Assembly (NCBI RefSeq): GCF_002847345.1
Contig: NZ_LXFV01000006.1
Location: forward strand, 62,001-126,000
DNA: 64,000 bases
Direction: 5' to 3'
From: Pectobacterium peruviense
GTDB taxonomy: Bacteria > Pseudomonadota > Gammaproteobacteria > Enterobacterales > Enterobacteriaceae
Shown here: positions 18,921 to 29,699 of the stretch, piece after piece
Layout of the letters: each line of letters starts with the position of its first letter
Position numbering within the stretch: position 1 is the first letter of the stretch
Program-made: the position numbers and the translations under genes
Notes under the pieces: generated by a model
What the model was told of the DNA's origin: nothing
Seen by the model: the letters and a program-made list of their open reading frames with translations, nothing else
Database searches by the model: none

Positions 18921-20075
18921 ATGATGGCTAACAGAATGATCCTTAACGAAACATCCTATTTTGGTGCCGGTGCTATCGCTCAGATAGTCGATGAGGTGAA
19001 GCGGCGCGGATTCAAGAAAGCGCTGTTGGTGACAGACAAGGATTTGGTTAAATTCGGTGTCGCTGCCAAGGTTACAGCGAAGCTGGACGCAGCTGGGTTG
19101 CCCTACGATATCTACGATGAGGTGATTCCAAACCCCACTATTAGCGTGGTGGAAAGGGGCATTGAGCGCTTCAAGGCATCGCAGGCCGATTACCTGATCG
19201 CGATTGGCGGCGGCTCACCGCAGGATACCTGTAAAGCTATCGGGATTATTATCAATAATCCTGAATTCGCCGATGTTCGCAGCCTCGAAGGTGTTGCCGC
19301 CACCCGACGCCCTGCCGTCCCGATTATCGCTATCCCGACCACCTCCGGCACGGCCGCCGAGGTTACGATCAATTACGTGATCACCGATGAAGAAAAACGC
19401 CGCAAATTCGTATGCGTCGATCCACATGACATCCCGATTGTCGCCATTGTCGATCCCGACATGATGACGAGCATGCCGGCCTCGCTTAAAGCTGCAACGG
19501 GGATTGATGCCCTGACGCACGCGATTGAAGGCTTCACCACCAAAGCCGCTTGGGAACTGACGGATACGCTGCACCTGAAGGCCATTGAAATTATCAACCG
19601 TTCACTGCGCGATTCCGTTGCCGGGAAACCGAAAGGCGTGGAAGAGATGGCGCTGGGGCAATATATCGCCGGTATGGGGTTCTCGAACGTTGGGCTTGGA
19701 CTGGTACACGGCATGGCGCACCCACTCGGCGCGTTCTACAACACCCCGCACGGCGTCGCTAATGCGATCCTACTGCCGCACATCATGGCCTACAACGCCG
19801 ATTACACCGGTGAAAAATTCCGGGATATCGCCGTTGCTATGGGGGTAAAAGGCGCGGTAGAGATGCCAATCACTCAGGCGCGAGAAGCGGCGATTAACGC
19901 CGTGCGGCAGCTTTCTCACGATGTGGATATCCCGCCGAGACTGCGCGATGTCGGCGTGAAAGAAGAGGACATTCCCGCGCTGGCGCAGGCCGCCTTTGAC
20001 GATGTCTGCACCGGCGGTAACCCGCGCGATACCAACATCGACGACATAAAAGCGCTGTATCAGTCTATTTATTGA
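18921..20075 (+). CDS. fucO: Lactaldehyde reductase / iron-dependent alcohol dehydrogenase FucO
   Basis: 384 residues, highly similar along its length to E. coli FucO (1,2-propanediol oxidoreductase). The NAD-binding GGGSPQDTCKA and the iron ligands in DALTHAIEG and GMAHPLGAFYNTPHG are present. It reduces L-lactaldehyde to propanediol during anaerobic growth on fucose or rhamnose. Here it stands alone, without fuc or rha genes in the window, and faces budAB convergently. A general fermentative alcohol dehydrogenase role is possible. ATG 18921 has AGGAGAG upstream. Confidence 0.9.
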   Translation: MMANRMILNETSYFGAGAIAQIVDEVKRRGFKKALLVTDKDLVKFGVAAKVTAKLDAAGLPYDIYDEVIPNPTISVVERGIERFKASQADYLIAIGGGSPQDTCKAIGIIINNPEFADVRSLEGVAATRRPAVPIIAIPTTSGTAAEVTINYVITDEEKRRKFVCVDPHDIPIVAIVDPDMMTSMPASLKAATGIDALTHAIEGFTTKAAWELTDTLHLKAIEIINRSLRDSVAGKPKGVEEMALGQYIAGMGFSNVGLGLVHGMAHPLGAFYNTPHGVANAILLPHIMAYNADYTGEKFRDIAVAMGVKGAVEMPITQAREAAINAVRQLSHDVDIPPRLRDVGVKEEDIPALAQAAFDDVCTGGNPRDTNIDDIKALYQSIY

Positions 20076-20118
20076 GGTTTTATAACCATTTATTAGCGCA
20101 TGACAACAAGGCTTTGTT

Positions 20119-20150
20119 TTGTGCCCGCTCTCGTTACTGTGCGGGCACAA
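20119..20150. terminator. Hairpin between fucO and budB
   Basis: TTGTGCCCGC and GCGGGCACAA form a perfect 10-base stem around a 12-base loop, between convergent genes. The U-tracts are weak, so it is a probable rather than certain terminator. Confidence 0.55.
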
Positions 20151-20177
20151 CATGTATATACGCTAAATCTATACACA

Positions 20178-21857
20178 CTAAATCAGCACACTAATATTCA
20201 AATTCCCCATCAGCCAGTGGTTGTCCGAATAATCAACCGGAATCGCAATGACCGCTGGGCCATCAACGTCCATTGCTTGACGGAGTTTGCTAATCAATTC
20301 ATCGGCAGATTCTACCGCAAATCCTTTCGCGCCAAACGCTTCTGCGTAGGCTTTGAAATCAATCGGCCCGAACGACACGCCCGCAGGGCGATGGTATTTG
20401 TGCAGTTGCTGGATTTCCACCATGTTGTAGCCGTTATCCACCCAGATGATATGCAGGAGATTGCTTTTCAGGCGCACCGCCGTTTCCAGCTCCATGCTGG
20501 ATTGCATAAATCCACCGTCGCCGGAAACGGAGACCACTTTTTTGCCGGGTTGTACCAGCGATGCGGCTATCGCCCACGGTAATGCTACCCCCATGGTCTG
20601 CTGACCGTTAGTCATCAGAATCTGTCGTGCCCGGAAGCTATACAGATAACGCGCCAACCAAATATGGAAACTCCCCATATCCACACACAGCGTGACATCC
20701 TCATTCACGATATCCTGCATCGCCCGCACCAGACGCAGCGGGTGGATTGCAAATCCTGTCATGTTGATGGCACGCGTGCTGAGATCGTGCCGCTGGCGCT
20801 GACGATCCTGCAATACAGACTGTGTATCAGCAGACAAGATAAAAGGTTCACTGATACAGGCATTCAACGTGTCCATCGTCATCGCGATATTTCCGAGCAG
20901 CTCAATATCAGGGCGATAGGCACTGTCGATCTCAGCTCGCAGCACATCAATGTGAATCAGCGTCGCCTTGCCGTTGTTCCACAACGATGGATCATACTCA
21001 ATCGGGCTGTAACCCACAGTGACAATCACATCCGCCTGTTGCAGCAGCTTATCTCCAGCCTGATTGTTGAATAGTCCGACACGGCCGGCAAAATGATTGA
21101 ACTGTTGCTGGTCGATTACGCCAGCAGCCTGATACGTGCTGGTCACCGGCAACTGACTATGGTGCAGAAAACGGCGCAGCGCCTGTGCATTTTCCTGCTG
21201 GCTGGCCATTAATCCGAGCAACAACACTGGATTTTTAGCCTGCCGCAGCCGTTTGGCCGCTTCAGCAATATCACTATGTGGCGCGCCGTTTAACAGCGGT
21301 AAATGCGGGCAGGCCAGAATCGGGCTAATAACCGGCTCATTGACGATATCCTGCGGCAGGCTGACAAACGCCGCCCCCGGCCGCCCACTTTCTGCTGCCC
21401 GAAATGCATTCGCCAACACTTCCGATATTGCAGAAGATGCCGTGATTTCCGCACTGAATTTACTGACTGGCTGAAACAGGCTAACCGTGTCCAGACTCTG
21501 GTGCGTCAACTTGAGCTTATCCGCTCTTTTAACCGCTCCGCCCAGCGCCACGACGGCATCCCCCTCTGCGGTTGCCGTCGCCAATCCCGTCACCAGATTG
21601 GAACAGCCGGGGCCGGATGTCACCAGCGTCACGCCGGCTTTCCCTGTGAGGCGTCCTATCGCCGCAGCCATAAACGCGCCGTTCGCCTCGTGCCGTACTG
21701 GAATCGTTTGAATCGTCGAGTCTTCCAGCTCATCAAACACACGATCAATTTTTGCGCCGGGAATACCAAAAATATGCTTCACGCCCTGCGCTTCTAAGTG
21801 TTTTACAATCAGCTCGGCTCCGCTGCTCCAGCTTTGCTGTTCGGTGGACTTTTCCAT
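20178..21857 (-). CDS. budB: Catabolic acetolactate synthase
   Basis: 559 residues, the size of the FAD-independent catabolic enzyme (AlsS/BudB). It condenses two pyruvates to alpha-acetolactate with TPP. The active-site Glu is E57 in [10 protein letters not shown], and the TPP-Mg site is [15 protein letters not shown]...VDNGYN. No regulatory subunit gene follows, as expected for the catabolic type. It lies 21 bases after budA in one operon that feeds acetoin/butanediol formation, the pathway that limits acidification during fermentation. Confidence 0.95.
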   Translation of the reverse strand: MEKSTEQQSWSSGAELIVKHLEAQGVKHIFGIPGAKIDRVFDELEDSTIQTIPVRHEANGAFMAAAIGRLTGKAGVTLVTSGPGCSNLVTGLATATAEGDAVVALGGAVKRADKLKLTHQSLDTVSLFQPVSKFSAEITASSAISEVLANAFRAAESGRPGAAFVSLPQDIVNEPVISPILACPHLPLLNGAPHSDIAEAAKRLRQAKNPVLLLGLMASQQENAQALRRFLHHSQLPVTSTYQAAGVIDQQQFNHFAGRVGLFNNQAGDKLLQQADVIVTVGYSPIEYDPSLWNNGKATLIHIDVLRAEIDSAYRPDIELLGNIAMTMDTLNACISEPFILSADTQSVLQDRQRQRHDLSTRAINMTGFAIHPLRLVRAMQDIVNEDVTLCVDMGSFHIWLARYLYSFRARQILMTNGQQTMGVALPWAIAASLVQPGKKVVSVSGDGGFMQSSMELETAVRLKSNLLHIIWVDNGYNMVEIQQLHKYHRPAGVSFGPIDFKAYAEAFGAKGFAVESADELISKLRQAMDVDGPAVIAIPVDYSDNHWLMGNLNISVLI

Positions 21858-21878
21858 GACATGACTCCGATGAAATGA

Positions 21879-22661
21879 CTAGCTCTCTACTGACTTGATT
21901 ACGCTATTGAGGTTTTCTGATGACAGATCGGCATTGAGAAACTCCCGATCCTGAGGCAGGTCGATGATCAATTTGGCGATCACGCCAAATGTCAGCGTGC
22001 CGTTTTCAACGTCATAATTCAGAATATGGCCACCGCCTTGGCGATCGTCAGTAATAAAGTGTTCGTGGTAACCCGCGACATTAATTCCCTGAGTATAAGC
22101 TGGGCTGCGAAACCCAATAACGCTGCCGTTCCGGTGTTCAAAATGAAACGTCGGCTGCCCTTCAATGGCCTCCTGCATCGGCTTATAAGGCCGGCACTGC
22201 CGAGGGACGGTACGCGTTTCAACACAGCGAAAACGTCCATCAATCCGCAACGCACAGAACAGGTTGTCCGTTCCTACGATCTCATCGATCTGGCGATGTA
22301 CGTCTTCACGTGAGGTCCAGCGATGAAAACGGATCGTTTCCGTCGGGCGGAAGAACGTCATTACCGCGAATGGCGTTTTCTGCTCCGGCCTCGCTGCCCG
22401 TGCGCTACCATCAGATAACAGTTGGAAAATCTGACTATTTAATGCAACCAGTTCCCCATCCAAACTATTAAATGTTCCTAATCCAAAGTCGCCATACTTC
22501 AGTAATTCAGCCATCGTTCGGCTACCTTCGTATACGCCATTTATTAGCCCACTCATTAATGAGGTCTGATAAATAACGCAGTCTGCGTGCTCCTGCCGAA
22601 AGTCATAAGCGTAGCTAGCAAAGGCTTCTTCACAGGATTGTTCACCGATACTCGTTTTCAT
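21879..22661 (-). CDS. budA: Alpha-acetolactate decarboxylase
   Basis: 260 residues. It converts alpha-acetolactate to acetoin. The zinc site is YHEHFITDDRQGGGH, and SLMSGLINGVYEG and TVPRQCRPY are typical of the family. The C-terminus NSVIKSVES matches BudA proteins. It is the first gene of budAB. No butanediol dehydrogenase (budC) follows, so the last step would be encoded elsewhere. Confidence 0.95.
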   Translation of the reverse strand: MKTSIGEQSCEEAFASYAYDFRQEHADCVIYQTSLMSGLINGVYEGSRTMAELLKYGDFGLGTFNSLDGELVALNSQIFQLLSDGSARAARPEQKTPFAVMTFFRPTETIRFHRWTSREDVHRQIDEIVGTDNLFCALRIDGRFRCVETRTVPRQCRPYKPMQEAIEGQPTFHFEHRNGSVIGFRSPAYTQGINVAGYHEHFITDDRQGGGHILNYDVENGTLTFGVIAKLIIDLPQDREFLNADLSSENLNSVIKSVES

Positions 22662-22698
22662 ACATTCCTTCTCACCGCCTAATTACTTAAATATTACT

Positions 22699-22716
22699 AA
22701 TCTTTAGATAAAGATT
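22699..22716. promoter_or_regulatory. Palindrome in the budA-budR promoter region
   Basis: AATCTTTA-GA-TAAAGATT is a perfect 8-base inverted repeat with a 2-base centre. It lies 38 bases before the budA start in the region shared with divergent budR, where a LysR-type activator would bind. Similar AT-rich dyads serve AlsR/BudR regulators. Confidence 0.55.
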
Positions 22717-22789
22717 GACGCAGGAGAGAACAAAATTCCAATATGCAATAAAGGTCATTTCAAGATCGGAAAGATATGGAGTTACGTGA

Positions 22790-23692
22790 ATGGAACTACG
22801 TTACCTGCGCTATTTTGTCGCCGTTGCACAAGCCCGAAATTTCACTCGTGCGGCAGAAAATCTGGGGATGTCACAACCGCCCCTCAGCCAGCAGATCAAG
22901 AAATTCGAGCAGGAGATCGGTACACCGCTGTTCAAGCGGCTGACGCGCGGCGTAGAAATGACGGAGGCGGGACAAGCACTGTATGAGGACGCGCGCCGGA
23001 TTCTGCAACTCACCGATTCGGCGATCGCGCGGACAAGAAGCATTGCACGAGGCGAAAAAGGTAGCCTGAACGTGGGCTTTTCACCGTCGGCCATGTTCCA
23101 TCCCACCGTGCTTGGGCTGCTGCATTGCTACTGCCAGCAGCATCCTCATGTTCAGCCGCTACCGAAGGAAGAAAACCCAGCATTGCTCATCACCGCGCTG
23201 CAAGAACGCAATATCGACATCGCATTTCTGCGCTTACCTTGCGATCTCAGTGATGATATTAACGGGGAAATTTTGGCCGAAGAGCCAATGAAATTGGTGT
23301 TACCTGCTGGGCATGCGCTTAGCCATAAAACGCAGGTCTCGCTAAGCGAGTTGCGCCAGGAACCGCTGATTATTTTCCCACGCGAGGTATGTCCGGGGCT
23401 ACACGATATGATTATTCGGACTTGCTACCTGTCAGGTTATGGTCCCAAACCGAGTCCCTTTGCCCCACAGTTGACGGCCACCATCGGGATGGTCGCCGCA
23501 GGCTTCGGCATTACCCTTATACCGGAGTCGCTCGCCTGTATTAAGGCTGATAATGTGACCTATCATGATATCGGCATGCCCGAAGTCCATACACAAATTG
23601 CGGCTATCTGGCGTAAACATGAACGATCGGCCGTGATCGTGAACATGATCCACCTGATACGCCAGCATCTAAGTCGCCAACATTCCGATTAA
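22790..23692 (+). CDS. budR: LysR-type activator of acetoin genes (BudR/AlsR)
   Basis: 300 residues with the N-terminal LysR helix-turn-helix (MELRYLRYFVAVAQARNFTRAAENLGMSQPPLSQQI pattern, residues 1-45) and a substrate-binding domain. Divergent to budAB, as in Klebsiella and Serratia. LysR regulators of this group respond to acetate and activate acetoin synthesis; that role is inferred from position and similarity. Confidence 0.85.
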   Translation: MELRYLRYFVAVAQARNFTRAAENLGMSQPPLSQQIKKFEQEIGTPLFKRLTRGVEMTEAGQALYEDARRILQLTDSAIARTRSIARGEKGSLNVGFSPSAMFHPTVLGLLHCYCQQHPHVQPLPKEENPALLITALQERNIDIAFLRLPCDLSDDINGEILAEEPMKLVLPAGHALSHKTQVSLSELRQEPLIIFPREVCPGLHDMIIRTCYLSGYGPKPSPFAPQLTATIGMVAAGFGITLIPESLACIKADNVTYHDIGMPEVHTQIAAIWRKHERSAVIVNMIHLIRQHLSRQHSD

Positions 23693-23798
23693 TGCCGCTA
23701 AGTAGAAAATTCCAGCAATCTGCTCGTCAAAAAACTAGTAATTGATATAAATTCTTATATGATATTAGTTATCATTATCATTTTTGACGGGTGGAGAA

Positions 23799-24089
23799 AT
23801 GCTGACAGCAATGATCACAGCTTGTGGGCTATGGGGTGTGAGCTGGTGTATGGGGAAGCATCTGTCTAGTGCCTGGGGCGTGCTGTTACCTTGTGCCATT
23901 ATGCCGTTGCTAGCGCTGCTCAATCTGAACCTGACGCACCTGAAAGTGATTATCGCCATCGCTTTATTGGCAACCCTCGCCATGCTGTTTCATCAACGTC
24001 TGCGCCACTATCTGCTGCTGCCATCCTGCATTGCGCTGGCTGGCGGTTTGGCGGCGCTATCCGTCATGTTTAATTTGACGACGTTATAA
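23799..24089 (+). CDS. Small membrane protein, DUF1435-like
   Basis: 96 residues with about four hydrophobic segments and a short basic loop (FHQRLRHYLLLPSCIALAGG) that I associate with the DUF1435 family of enterobacteria. No function is known. ATG 23799 with GGTGGAG just upstream is preferred over a TTG at 23784. It lies alone between budR and the tRNA-Leu genes. Confidence 0.65.
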   Translation: MLTAMITACGLWGVSWCMGKHLSSAWGVLLPCAIMPLLALLNLNLTHLKVIIAIALLATLAMLFHQRLRHYLLLPSCIALAGGLAALSVMFNLTTL

Positions 24090-24209
24090 ACACACGCGGA
24101 ATGATAAACAGCACGGAATGGCCAACAAACGCAGAAAATCGCTATAGCTAAGAATAAGATAAAAGAGAATAAACAGAGAGGAAAATCAGGAAGATACCGA
24201 GGCGTTCGG

Positions 24210-24296
24210 TGGTGCGAAGAGAGGGACTTGAACCCTCACGTCCGTAAGGACACTAACACCTGAAGCTAGCGCGTCTACCAATTCCGCCACCTTCGC
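24210..24296 (-). tRNA. tRNA-Leu(CAG), copy 1
   Basis: 87 bases with encoded CCA. The minus strand begins GCGAAGGTGGCGGAATTGG and has anticodon CAG in the loop between CTAGC and GTTAG arms, plus the long class II variable arm. It differs from the other two copies by one base in the variable arm (GTCC instead of GTTC). Confidence 0.97.
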
Positions 24297-24370
24297 ACTG
24301 AGAACGTTGCTTGTCTTACACAGTACTATTTTATGCAATAACTGTCTTATGCGGCAAACCTATCACGACA

Positions 24371-24457
24371 TGGTGCGAAGAGAGGGACTTGAACCCTCAC
24401 GTCCGTAAGAACACTAACACCTGAAGCTAGCGCGTCTACCAATTCCGCCACCTTCGC
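24371..24457 (-). tRNA. tRNA-Leu(CAG), copy 2
   Basis: 87 bases, same anticodon CAG and CCA end. Identical to copy 3. It lies 74 bases from copy 1, so the three genes probably form one transcript. Confidence 0.97.
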
Positions 24458-24534
24458 AATTCTGTCATGTATTTCTGGTCACGCAATACTGATTACTGCT
24501 TCGGTTCGACAAACCAGAACCGTCGTAGTGATGT

Positions 24535-24621
24535 TGGTGCGAAGAGAGGGACTTGAACCCTCACGTCCGTAAGAACACTAACACCTGAAGCTAGCGCGTC
24601 TACCAATTCCGCCACCTTCGC
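24535..24621 (-). tRNA. tRNA-Leu(CAG), copy 3
   Basis: 87 bases, promoter-proximal copy of the tandem array on the minus strand, anticodon CAG, CCA encoded. The order and family correspond to leuQPV-type arrays. Confidence 0.97.
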
Positions 24622-24724
24622 AACACTGCTTTACGCAATATCACTACGGGGGCGAATTCTAGAGGTTTTCGCGTTCACGTCAATGATTATTTCCTCTGGA
24701 ATGCGGGGTTTGCTGCAAAATTCA

Positions 24725-25630
24725 TCATCTCACAACGGCGTTGCGCGTAAAGAGTTCATCGAGCCATTCTATGAACACCCGAATCCGCGGCGCAAGAAAG
24801 CGACCGGGTGTATACATCACGTAAAGCGGCATTGCGGGCGGCGGTATCTCCGGCAAAATTTCTACCAGCTCTCCGCTTTCAAGAAAAGGACGCAGACCAC
24901 GACGCGGCGCCTGAATAATCCCCAGCCCAGCGCACGCACCTGCGATATAGGCATCAGCACCGTTTACCTGCAACGTGCCGGGCAGCATACGCGTAATACG
25001 CTCGTCGCCAGACATAAATTCCAGCGGATAGAGGAACTCGGTACGCAGAGAGAAATAACCCACCATGTGATGCCCCGACAGGTCATCAAGCGAACGCGGC
25101 ACGCCATATCGCGCCAGATAGTCAGCGGACGCACAGGTGACCTGCGGCATCGACGGCAAATGGCGGGTCGCTAGCGTCTCATCATCCGTTTGCCAGGCAC
25201 GCAGCACGCAGTCGACGCCTTCACGCAGCACATTAATCGCTGCATCGTTAGCACTCAGCATCAGCGTCACTTGCGGATAACGCGCATAGAACTCACCCAA
25301 TGCTGGAACAACGATTTCCCGCGCCAGAGAGTGCGGCATATCCACCCGCACTTTACCAACCGGCTGTAGCTTTTGCTGTGTGAAAAGCGTGTCGAGCTCT
25401 TCAATTTCAGCGAGCAATTGCAGGCAACGTTCATAATAAACGCGCCCTTCATCGGTGATGTGCACCTGGCGGGTCGTGCGTTGCAGTAAACGTACACCCA
25501 GCCGTCCTTCAAGCTGTTTGATGGTGTTGCTCACCGTCGCACGCGGTAACGCCAGACGCTCCGCTGCACGGCTAAAGCTGCCCAGTTCAACAATACGAAC
25601 AAAAACCCGCATCGCTTGAATATGATCCAT
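24725..25630 (-). CDS. LysR-family regulator
   Basis: 301 residues. The N-terminal winged helix (DHIQAMRVFVRIVELGSFSRAAERL) is followed by a LysR substrate domain with the LAREIVVP and FLYPLEFMSGDE segments seen in the small YafC/DmlR-like group. The start is placed at ATG 25630, preceded by GGTGGTGG. It is divergent from an aldo/keto reductase gene, which it probably regulates. Confidence 0.85.
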   Translation of the reverse strand: MDHIQAMRVFVRIVELGSFSRAAERLALPRATVSNTIKQLEGRLGVRLLQRTTRQVHITDEGRVYYERCLQLLAEIEELDTLFTQQKLQPVGKVRVDMPHSLAREIVVPALGEFYARYPQVTLMLSANDAAINVLREGVDCVLRAWQTDDETLATRHLPSMPQVTCASADYLARYGVPRSLDDLSGHHMVGYFSLRTEFLYPLEFMSGDERITRMLPGTLQVNGADAYIAGACAGLGIIQAPRRGLRPFLESGELVEILPEIPPPAMPLYVMYTPGRFLAPRIRVFIEWLDELFTRNAVVR

Positions 25631-25743
25631 CGCCACCACCATTGTTGGTTATTTTTGAATAGTGTTGCATAAAAAGCGGTATTTATCTTTTTTGGATAAA
25701 CAACCAGACTGCTTTCAATGCCAACGAGATGAGGAAGATGACA

Positions 25744-26736
<993 letters not shown>

Positions 26737-26757
26737 CGGACGTATCAGTAATCGAGA

Positions 26758-27804
26758 TTACCGGCGGCGGCCTTTGCCTGTGCGCGGAGGGCGTCCAACG
26801 GTGGCCTGATACACCTTGAAGCGTCCGGTCTGCGCCAACACTTCATGGCTACCAAATGCGGCATCTAACAGCGCCGGATAAGGCAGGAAGGCGTTAGCGA
26901 CGATGCGTAGCTGTCCACCAATCGGTAAATGGGTCACCGCACCACGAATCAGCATTTCCGCGGCTTGCAGGCTAGTCTGCAAGCCATCATGGAACGGCGG
27001 ATTGGACACGATCACATCGAAACGGCCATCGATGTCTGAATAGACGTTACTGGCAATCACACTGCCTTCCAGCGCATTCGCCGCCAGCGTAGCTTTGCTG
27101 GACTCCACCGCTGCGGCGCTGACATCACTCAGCGTCAAGCGGATTTTCGGTGATTGTTTCGCAAGCACCGATGCCAGCACGCCCGCACCGCAGGCGATAT
27201 CCAGCACTTTGCCTTTCATATGCGGCTCAAACGTAGACAGCAGCAGTCGGCTACCTGGATCCAGATCATCACGACTGAAGACGCCCGGAAGCGTTTTGAC
27301 AGTCACGCCGTCCGTCACATATTCGTCCCACCACTCATCCAGTGTGAAGCTGGCCTGCTTATCAATTCGACCGTGGTAAAGCCCACAGCGACGCGCACTG
27401 TCGATTTTTACCAGTTCAACGAAGTCAGACAGCACGGTTTCAGCGCTGCGTACGCCGCTGCGGTTTTCCCCGACAACGAAAATCTCCGCGCCGACCGGCA
27501 GCAGTGAAAGCAGGTTACACAGTTGGAATTCTGCTTCTTGTTTGCTCTTCGGCCAGTAATAAATCAGCGTATCGCTATCCGCCACCAGCTCAGCGTCCGC
27601 TACCAGACTGTATTGAGCATTATCCCCAAGTGGCTTTGCCATCTGTTGCCAGTGGTGATATTGGTTGCAATGGACACGTACCGACGCCGCCTCAAATTGC
27701 GCGGGCAGGGTATCCTGCAAATCACCGGCAAACAGAACTCGGCGTGAAAGAAATTCGTCACTATGGCGCAGTATGACTTCACTGGCGGGGGTTAATGCGG
27801 ACAT
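26758..27804 (-). CDS. rsmC: 16S rRNA m2G1207 methyltransferase
   Basis: 348 residues. N-terminal non-catalytic methyltransferase-like half and C-terminal SAM-dependent half with motif [13 protein letters not shown] and the catalytic NPPF motif (VSNPPFHDG). It methylates G1207 in the 30S subunit. It converges with the aldo/keto reductase gene and is divergent from holD, as in E. coli. Confidence 0.95.
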   Translation of the reverse strand: MSALTPASEVILRHSDEFLSRRVLFAGDLQDTLPAQFEAASVRVHCNQYHHWQQMAKPLGDNAQYSLVADAELVADSDTLIYYWPKSKQEAEFQLCNLLSLLPVGAEIFVVGENRSGVRSAETVLSDFVELVKIDSARRCGLYHGRIDKQASFTLDEWWDEYVTDGVTVKTLPGVFSRDDLDPGSRLLLSTFEPHMKGKVLDIACGAGVLASVLAKQSPKIRLTLSDVSAAAVESSKATLAANALEGSVIASNVYSDIDGRFDVIVSNPPFHDGLQTSLQAAEMLIRGAVTHLPIGGQLRIVANAFLPYPALLDAAFGSHEVLAQTGRFKVYQATVGRPPRTGKGRRR

Positions 27805-27963
27805 CGGGCTACGGCTCCTTAATCATTGAACGGGGGATTATATACGCTTCGGCCTCGAAGTTGCAGAGCGGAGAGGAAATAACCGCACCGACGTTGGCGC
27901 AGCATGGCGGGGTTTGTTAGCATAGGCACGAATCATTTTCTCGCACGCCAGACAGGATAACGC

Positions 27964-28395
27964 ATGGAATCAAGACGTGACAGGCTGCTACAGCAACTGG
28001 GGATTACGCAGTGGACCCTGCGTCGCCCGACGGTGCTGCAAGGCGAAATCGCCGTCAGTCTGCCCGATCAGGTGCGTCTGGTGATCGTCTCCGCCGAACC
28101 GCTGGCCGATGATGAACCGCTACTGACCGACGTTCTGCACAGTCTTGCGCTCACCCCTGCGCAAGCCTACCGCCTGACGCCGCAGCAGATAGAGATGTTG
28201 CCCGCCGATGCACGCTGCCATAGCTGGCGGCTGGGCATCGCGGAGCCCATTGCGCTACAGGGCGTTCAGCTTTCCAGCCCTCTGCTTTCCGAACTTTATC
28301 AAAATGCCGACGCCAAACGGGCGCTGTGGCAACAGATCTGTGAACATGAACACGATATCTTCTCTGACGCCAGCCGATCTGGCACAAGCCTTTAA
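27964..28395 (+). CDS. holD: DNA polymerase III psi subunit
   Basis: 143 residues; the N-terminus SRRDRLLQQLGITQWTLRRP is typical of HolD. It links the clamp loader to chi (HolC) and SSB. The 3' end overlaps rimI by 50 bases in another frame, the same arrangement as E. coli holD-rimI, which supports both starts. Confidence 0.94.
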   Translation: MESRRDRLLQQLGITQWTLRRPTVLQGEIAVSLPDQVRLVIVSAEPLADDEPLLTDVLHSLALTPAQAYRLTPQQIEMLPADARCHSWRLGIAEPIALQGVQLSSPLLSELYQNADAKRALWQQICEHEHDIFSDASRSGTSL

Positions 28396-28789
28396 AATTG
28401 AACAAGCTAGCCACGCCTTTCCCTGGACGGAAAAAACGTTTATCAGCAATCAGGGTGAACGTTATTTCAATCTGAAATTGAACCACGACGGGAAGCTTGC
28501 CGCCTACGCCATCACGCAAGTGGTGCTGGATGAAGCAACGTTATTCAATATCGCCGTGCATCCCGACCACCAGCGTCAGGGGCTAGGTCGACAGCTATTG
28601 GAACACCTGATCGACGAGATGGAGCAGCGCGGTATTGTGACGCTGTGGCTGGAAGTCCGCGAGTCAAACGCACGGGCTATCGCGCTGTATGAAAGCCTGG
28701 GATTTAACGAAGTCTCCGTGCGCCGCGATTACTACCCCGCGGCACAGGGTCGGGAAGACGCCATTCTCATGGCGCTGCCACTCGGTTAA
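28346..28789 (+). CDS. rimI: Ribosomal protein S18 N-alpha-acetyltransferase
   Basis: 147 residues, GNAT fold. The acetyl-CoA motif is NIAVHPDHQRQGLGRQLLEHLI, and the catalytic Glu and Tyr region is VRESNARAIALYESLGF. It acetylates the N-terminal Ala of S18. The start ATG 28346 lies inside holD, giving the E. coli-length protein; the longer frame from 28208 is a shadow. Confidence 0.94.
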   Translation: MNTISSLTPADLAQAFKIEQASHAFPWTEKTFISNQGERYFNLKLNHDGKLAAYAITQVVLDEATLFNIAVHPDHQRQGLGRQLLEHLIDEMEQRGIVTLWLEVRESNARAIALYESLGFNEVSVRRDYYPAAQGREDAILMALPLG

Positions 28790-28991
28790 CGGCTTTACCT
28801 ATACTCCTCGCGACAAGGCGGGTGCCATAATGTGCGCCCCGTCCCGCTCTGCCTTTTTTCCCGACAGAAAAATCCCCGCAACGTGATCGTCATAAATAAA
28901 ACCTCGTTTCTTTTTTATCACAATAAGGTTCCATTTCATGTTTCTGGTTTGCAGGCATGCCATGGTTTATCCGTTATCTACGAGGAATAAT

Positions 28992-29471
28992 ATGAAAAAA
29001 TACACTCTGGCCACGACGCTCCTGTGCGGTTTATTCTCTCTTTCCGCTTACGCGGTACAAGTCACGGCGGTTACGGCCTCCGCTTATGATTCAGACAAGG
29101 GCCACAAGCCTGCCAATATTGCCGACGGCGACGTAAAAACGCGCTGGGCGGCAAATGGTGAGAGCTGGGTTCAGTTAGAACTGGATAAAGAACAATCCGT
29201 TGAGAACTTTGTTCTGGTTCCTTTCAAAGCGGACGAGCGCAAGCTGAAGTTCTCCGTTTCCTACTCCACCGATGGTAAAGCCTGGAAAAAACTGGCCGAC
29301 AATCTGGTCACGTCCAGCAATGCCAAAGACGGTGAAAAATTCACCTTCCCTGCCGTTAAAGCAAAATTCTTTAAGCTGGATACGTTTGGCACCGATGTGA
29401 ACAAGTGGAGCGCCATCAACGAGATCAGCTTTAACAGCGCTGCGCAGGTTCCTTCTCAGGCAATTAAGTAA
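28992..29471 (+). CDS. Secreted discoidin (F5/8 type C)-domain protein
   Basis: 159 residues: a Sec signal peptide (MKKYTLATTLLCGLFSLSAYA) followed by one beta-sandwich domain, about residues 23-150, with the discoidin pattern (SAYDSDKGHKPANIADGD, TRWAANGESWVQLELD, FKLDTFGTD). Such domains bind sugars or lipids in extracellular enzymes and adhesins; here it stands alone. Start from GAGGA before ATG 28992. In a plant pathogen a periplasmic or secreted carbohydrate-binding role is plausible but unproven. A strong hairpin follows. Confidence 0.8.
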   Translation: MKKYTLATTLLCGLFSLSAYAVQVTAVTASAYDSDKGHKPANIADGDVKTRWAANGESWVQLELDKEQSVENFVLVPFKADERKLKFSVSYSTDGKAWKKLADNLVTSSNAKDGEKFTFPAVKAKFFKLDTFGTDVNKWSAINEISFNSAAQVPSQAIK

Positions 29472-29517
29472 CGGGTTGGGATAGTCTGGCGCTCAGGCTA
29501 GTTCATGCCGATTTCGT

Positions 29518-29561
29518 GGAAAGCACCACACCAGCAGTTGCTAACGGGTGTGGTGCTTTCC
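29518..29561 (+). terminator. Hairpin after discoidin-domain gene
   Basis: A perfect 15-base stem (GGAAAGCACCACACC with its complement) around a 14-base loop, 46 bases after the stop. The following U-run is short, so terminator strength is uncertain. Confidence 0.6.
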
Positions 29562-29626
29562 AGCCTTGTTGTCCCCCCGCACCTCGCCTTCTCCTTCTTC
29601 ATCGTTACCCACATTTTCCTTAGCGT

Positions 29627-29645
29627 TGAAATAAAAATCATTCTC
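29627..29645. promoter_or_regulatory. Candidate Fur box upstream of the ECF sigma gene
   Basis: The segment containing AATAAAAATCATTCTC matches the 19-base Fur consensus at about 13 positions, with one half (AATCATTnTC) nearly perfect. It lies 55 bases before the sigma factor start, where iron control of a FecI-type system is expected. Confidence 0.55.
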
Positions 29646-29699
29646 AACTAAGATGCGCCTGAAATTTGACCTCCTATCGCTCCGTTTCAGGCACCAGAC

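Noticed and set aside
24210-24724. Genomic island at tRNA-Leu
   Set aside because: No integrase and no partial tRNA duplicate adjacent; flanking genes are ordinary chromosomal genes.
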